Assembly: GCA_022782405.1 (NCBI GenBank)
Contig: JALFNK010000004.1
Span: 62,001 to 126,000, forward strand
Direction: 5' to 3'
Origin: Alistipes sp.
GTDB taxonomy: Bacteria; Bacteroidota; Bacteroidia; Bacteroidales; Rikenellaceae
DNA length: 64,000 nucleotides
Below the pieces are notes generated by a model that was not told the origin of the DNA, searched no databases, and was given only the letters and a program-made list of their open reading frames with translations. This document shows, piece by piece, positions 60,746 to 64,000 of the stretch. The stretch's first letter is position 1. Each line of letters opens with the position of its first letter. Both the position numbers and the translations under genes were made by a program.

Positions 60746-62140
60746 ATGATTCGACTCCGGGAAAAAGTGGGCTACGGATTCGGCGACATGGCTTCGTCGA
60801 TGTTCTGGAAGCTCTTCGGCTCCTACCTGATGATCTTCTACACCGACGTCTTCGGCCTGCCGGCCGCCATCGTCGGGACGATGTTCCTCATCACGCGCGT
60901 CTGGGATTCGGCCTTCGACCCCATCGTCGGGGTGATCGCCGACCGCACCTCCTCGCGCTGGGGCAAGTTCCGCCCCTACCTGCTGTGGCTCTGCATCCCC
61001 TTCGCGCTGATCGGCGTGCTCACCTTCACCACCCCGGCATGGGGACTCACGGGCAAGATCGTCTACGCCTATGCGACCTACTCGCTGATGATGATGGTCT
61101 ACTCGGCCATCAACGTCCCCTATGCCTCGCTGCTCGGCGTCATGAGCCCCGACCCGAAGGACCGCAACGTCCTCTCGACCTACCGCATGACCTTCGCCTA
61201 CATCGGCAGCTTCATCGCCCTGCTGCTCTTCATGCCGATGGTCAATCTCTTCAGCGGCGCCGACGCCCCGATCGAGGCGCAGCGCCACGGCTGGACGGCC
61301 AGCGTCGCCGTCATCGGCGTGCTCTGCGCCCTGCTCTTCTACGGATGCTTCGCCCTGACGCGCGAACGCGTGAAGCCCGTGCGCGAGAAGCAGGCGCCGC
61401 TGCGCGACGACCTGAAGGACCTGCTGGGCAACCGCCCGTGGTGGATCCTGCTCGGAGCCGGCGTCTCGGCCCTGGTGTTCAACTCGATCCGCGACGGCGC
61501 GACGGTCTACTACTTCAAGTACTACGTCGTCGAGGCCGAGCACCCCGCCATCACGCTCTTCGGCATTCCGTTCGTGCTCTCGGGGCTCTACCTCGCCGTC
61601 GGGCAGGCCGCCAACATCCTCGGCGTGATCCTCGCCGCACCGGTCAGCAACCGCATCGGCAAGAAACGCACCTACATGGCCTCGATGCTCATCGCCACGG
61701 TGCTGAGCATCGCCTTCTACTGGCTCGACCGCGACAACCTGGGCATGATCTTCCTGCTGCAGGTGCTCATCTCGATCTGCGCCGGAAGCATCTTCCCGAT
61801 CCTCTGGTCGATGTACGCCGACTGCACGGACTACTCCGAGCTCCGCACGGGAAACCGCGCCACGGGGCTCATCTTCTCCTCGTCGTCGATGTCCCAGAAG
61901 TTCGGATGGGCCATCGGCAGCGCCCTGACCGGCTGGCTGCTCCACTACTTCGGATTCCGCGCCAACGAGGTGCAGAGCGTCGAGGCGATCCACGGCATCA
62001 AGATGTTCCTGAGCTTCCTGCCGGCCGTCGGAACCGCCCTCTCCGTGCTCTTCATTTCGCTCTACCCGCTCTCCGAGGAGCGCATGCGTTCGATCATGGT
62101 CGAACTGGAGCGCAAACGTACCGCATCGAAAAACCAATAA
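60746..62140 (+). CDS. GPH-type sugar:cation symporter (MFS), putative mannobiose transporter
   Basis: A 464-residue inner-membrane protein with about 12 hydrophobic segments. It starts REKVGYGFGDMASSMFWKLF and carries WDSAFDPIVGVIADRT, the conserved loop motif of the glycoside-pentoside-hexuronide family, with WGKFRPYLLW after it and DCTDYSELRTGNRATGL in the second half. Its place directly after GH130 predicts mannobiose or mannosyl-glucose as substrate, moved from periplasm to cytoplasm. Confidence 0.92.
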   Translation: MIRLREKVGYGFGDMASSMFWKLFGSYLMIFYTDVFGLPAAIVGTMFLITRVWDSAFDPIVGVIADRTSSRWGKFRPYLLWLCIPFALIGVLTFTTPAWGLTGKIVYAYATYSLMMMVYSAINVPYASLLGVMSPDPKDRNVLSTYRMTFAYIGSFIALLLFMPMVNLFSGADAPIEAQRHGWTASVAVIGVLCALLFYGCFALTRERVKPVREKQAPLRDDLKDLLGNRPWWILLGAGVSALVFNSIRDGATVYYFKYYVVEAEHPAITLFGIPFVLSGLYLAVGQAANILGVILAAPVSNRIGKKRTYMASMLIATVLSIAFYWLDRDNLGMIFLLQVLISICAGSIFPILWSMYADCTDYSELRTGNRATGLIFSSSSMSQKFGWAIGSALTGWLLHYFGFRANEVQSVEAIHGIKMFLSFLPAVGTALSVLFISLYPLSEERMRSIMVELERKRTASKNQ

Positions 62141-62153
62141 CCGCATCACGATC

Positions 62154-63260
62154 ATGAATCTGAAAACCCTATCCGCAACCGCACTGATGACGCTTACCGC
62201 ACTCGCCTCCTGCAACGAGGCCCCGAAATCGGCCGCTTCGGACCCCGAAGCCACGCCGCAGACCGCAGCCCTGCTCACGAACCTCACGACGCTCGCCGCA
62301 CGCGGCACGATGGTCGGACACCAGGACGCCCTGGCCTACGGCATCGGCTGGTACGACGAGGCCGGGCGCTGCGACTTCCGCGACGCCTGCGGACACTACC
62401 CCGCCCTGTTCGGCTGGGAGGTCGGCGAGCTCGAGCTGGGCGGCGACCATTCGCTCGACAGCGTCTACTTCAACCGCATCCGCGACTACATGAAACAGGT
62501 CTATGCGCTGGGCGGCGTCAATACCATGAGCTGGCACGCGCGCAACCCGCTGACCGGCGGCGACGCCTGGGACGTAAGCTCGGCCGAAGTGGTCGGAAGC
62601 ATCCTCCCGGGCGGCGAGAAGAACGCCGTCTACGAGCAGTGGCTCGACCGTCTGGCCGACTTCTTCAAAAGCCTGAAGGCCGACGACGGCACCCTCATTC
62701 CGGTGATATTCCGCCCGTTCCACGAGCTGACCGGCAGCTGGTTCTGGTGGGGCCGCGACCTCTGCACGCCCGAGCAGTACATCGCCCTGTGGCGCCATAC
62801 GGCCGACGGACTGCGGACCCGCGGCGTGCACAACCTGCTGTGGGCCTATTCGGCCGCAGGGTACACCTCCGTCGGGGAGCTGGAGGAGCGCTATCCGGGC
62901 GACGCCTATGTCGATATCGTCGGTTTCGACGCCTACGACATGCTCACCGGCGACTTCAGCGACGACGTACGCGCCCGCACCGCCCTGCTGCGCGAGTTCG
63001 CCGCCGCACACCACAAGCTCCCGGCCCTCACGGAGACCGGCTCCGAAGGGCTGAAGAACCCCGCCTGGTTCAACGAGGTGCTCTACCCGCTGCTGCAGGG
63101 GCAGGGACTCTCCTACGTCATGTTCTGGCGCAACGCCCACGACATTGCGGGACACTTCTACGCCGCATGGCCGGGACACGCCTCGGCTCCGGACATGACG
63201 CGCCTGGTCGAACGCGACGACATCCTCACGCTCGACGAAATCGGCTCCCTCTACCAATAG
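62154..63260 (+). CDS. GH26 beta-mannanase lipoprotein
   Basis: A 368-residue lipoprotein (lipobox ALASC, followed by NEAPKSAASDPEA). GH26 acid/base Glu191 (RPFHELTGSWFWWG) and nucleophile Glu294 (ALTETGSEG) are intact; GHQDALAYGIGWYDE near the start is typical of the B. fragilis-type ManA group, which releases mannobiose from chain ends. It is closer in sequence to the GH26 domain of the fusion protein (same PVIFRP, LCTPEQ/TCTPEE and ALTETG/ALSETG contexts) than to the two other GH26 proteins. It is the last enzyme gene of the rightward arm. Confidence 0.92.
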   Translation: MNLKTLSATALMTLTALASCNEAPKSAASDPEATPQTAALLTNLTTLAARGTMVGHQDALAYGIGWYDEAGRCDFRDACGHYPALFGWEVGELELGGDHSLDSVYFNRIRDYMKQVYALGGVNTMSWHARNPLTGGDAWDVSSAEVVGSILPGGEKNAVYEQWLDRLADFFKSLKADDGTLIPVIFRPFHELTGSWFWWGRDLCTPEQYIALWRHTADGLRTRGVHNLLWAYSAAGYTSVGELEERYPGDAYVDIVGFDAYDMLTGDFSDDVRARTALLREFAAAHHKLPALTETGSEGLKNPAWFNEVLYPLLQGQGLSYVMFWRNAHDIAGHFYAAWPGHASAPDMTRLVERDDILTLDEIGSLYQ

Positions 63261-63277
63261 GAGGCCGTATCCCGCAG

Positions 63278-63316
63278 GCGGCCGGGCCGAAGGCTTTTCC
63301 GGCCCGGCCGCTTTGT
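63278..63316 (+). terminator. Terminator of the rightward mannan operon
   Basis: GCGGCCGGGCC (63278-63288) pairs with GGCCCGGCCGC (63301-63311), followed by TTTGT. Confidence 0.75.
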
Positions 63317-63335
63317 CCCGGAAGAAAAAGCATAC

Positions 63336-63367
63336 ATTGCTTTTTTGCAGGGAAATTCGTATTTTCG
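63336..63367 (+). promoter_or_regulatory. Promoter of the AraC-type regulator gene
   Basis: ATTG (63336-63339), a 20-base spacer and TATTTTCG (63360-63367), one base off the -7 consensus, 24 bases before the ATG. Confidence 0.5.
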
Positions 63368-63391
63368 TAGCAGACCAAGAACCCGACCGAG

Positions 63392-64000
63392 ATGATTCCG
63401 CCCAAGAACAACAACGTCCTGCATGAAATCACGCCGCTCTCCGACGCCGACTGCATCTATGTCATCGAGCGCAAGAAGGCCGAATTCAACTACCCGATCC
63501 ATACGCACAGCGAGTTCGAGATCAACTACATCGAGAATGCCGCCGGGGCGCAGCGGGTCGTCGGAGACTCGATCGAGGAGATCGGGGACTACGAGCTGGT
63601 GCTCATCTCGAGCGGGAACCTCGAACACGGTTGGCAGAACCACAACCGCCCGCCGGGAACCATCCGCGAGATCACGATCCAGTTCTCGGACGACTGGCTC
63701 TCGGAGCGGCTGCTGAACAAAAACCAGTTCCACTCGATCCAGGCGATGTTCCAGAACGGCTGCAAGGGGATCGCCTTCTCGCTGGCGACGATCCTCCGCG
63801 TACGGCCGCTGCTCAACTCGCTGACCTGCGAACAACAGGGATTCTACCTGGTGATCTCCTTCCTGACGCTCCTCTACGAGCTCTCGACCTCGCGCGACCA
63901 GCGGACCCTGGCCAGCAACGCCTTCGCCCACGCCGAGAGCAACATCCAGAGCCGGAGGATCCGCCTGGCCGACGCCTACCTCCAGCAGAACTACGCCCGA
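63392..64000 (+). CDS. AraC-family transcriptional regulator, N-terminal part (cut by the window end)
   Basis: The ATG at 63392 opens a frame that runs off the window (203 codons seen). Residues ~15-110 form a cupin-like sensor domain (FNYPIHTHSEFEINYIENAA; SGNLEHGWQNHNRPPG), followed by a helical linker and, at the very end, ESNIQSRRIRLADAYLQQNY, the start of an AraC helix-turn-helix domain. The DNA-binding part itself is outside the window. It probably senses a sugar and controls the mannan locus; it has its own promoter after the operon terminator. Confidence 0.85.
   Translation, partial: MIPPKNNNVLHEITPLSDADCIYVIERKKAEFNYPIHTHSEFEINYIENAAGAQRVVGDSIEEIGDYELVLISSGNLEHGWQNHNRPPGTIREITIQFSDDWLSERLLNKNQFHSIQAMFQNGCKGIAFSLATILRVRPLLNSLTCEQQGFYLVISFLTLLYELSTSRDQRTLASNAFAHAESNIQSRRIRLADAYLQQNYAR

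Overview
The window looks like chromosomal DNA from a high-GC member of the Bacteroidales, most likely an Alistipes-like gut bacterium. Evidence: a SusC/SusD pair, Bat aerotolerance genes, many promoters of the TTTG-N18-20-TAnnTTTG type, few Shine-Dalgarno sites, lipoprotein-rich surface genes, and a strong G/C bias at third codon positions that opens long antisense reading frames. The genus is an inference.

Layout. 1-9.8 kb is housekeeping: the 3' part of an EF-G-like GTPase, a PiT-type phosphate transporter with a PhoU-like tail, a DUF4924 protein, a GNAT acetyltransferase, rpmH, murA (Asp at the usual catalytic Cys position), tdk, a TPR-like unknown and a CstA-type transporter. 10.0-12.0 kb holds a tRNA-Thr(CGT) followed by a visibly AT-richer two-gene restriction-modification cassette, whose nuclease gene changes frame at an A7 run. 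12.0-20.2 kb carries a GNAT protein, a YeiH-type transporter with its LysR regulator and a clear operator, a DHH phosphoesterase, nth, a glycosyltransferase and a UvrD/PcrA helicase. 20.3-26.1 kb is a MoxR-DUF58-Bat operon. 26.1-28.9 kb has an SDR and an aldehyde dehydrogenase, then the RNase P RNA gene.

28.9-39.9 kb: a radical SAM anaerobic sulfatase-maturating-type enzyme, a GH36 alpha-galactosidase, and a three-gene lipoprotein operon (a metzincin-type protease and two large paralogous fimbrillin-like proteins). That operon is divergent from a Crp/Fnr regulator, and a perfect palindrome sits about 43 bp upstream of its predicted transcription start. It is the least familiar system in the window.

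39.9-64 kb is a large polysaccharide utilization locus built as two divergent arms. Leftward: susC, susD, a DUF4886 esterase-like protein, a GH28-GH26 fusion and a CE2 esterase. Rightward: a TIG-domain surface glycan-binding lipoprotein, GH28, GH5, CE7 esterase, GH26, a cellobiose 2-epimerase-type enzyme, GH26, a GH130 phosphorylase, a GPH-type sugar symporter, GH26, then an AraC-type regulator cut by the window end. Together these describe beta-mannan use: surface mannanases cut the chain, SusCD imports oligomers, esterases and (nearby) GH36 strip acetyl and galactose groups, the symporter takes mannobiose into the cytoplasm, the epimerase makes mannosyl-glucose, and GH130 phosphorolyses it to mannose-1-phosphate and glucose. 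The two GH28 modules suggest that a pectic polymer is attacked along with mannan.
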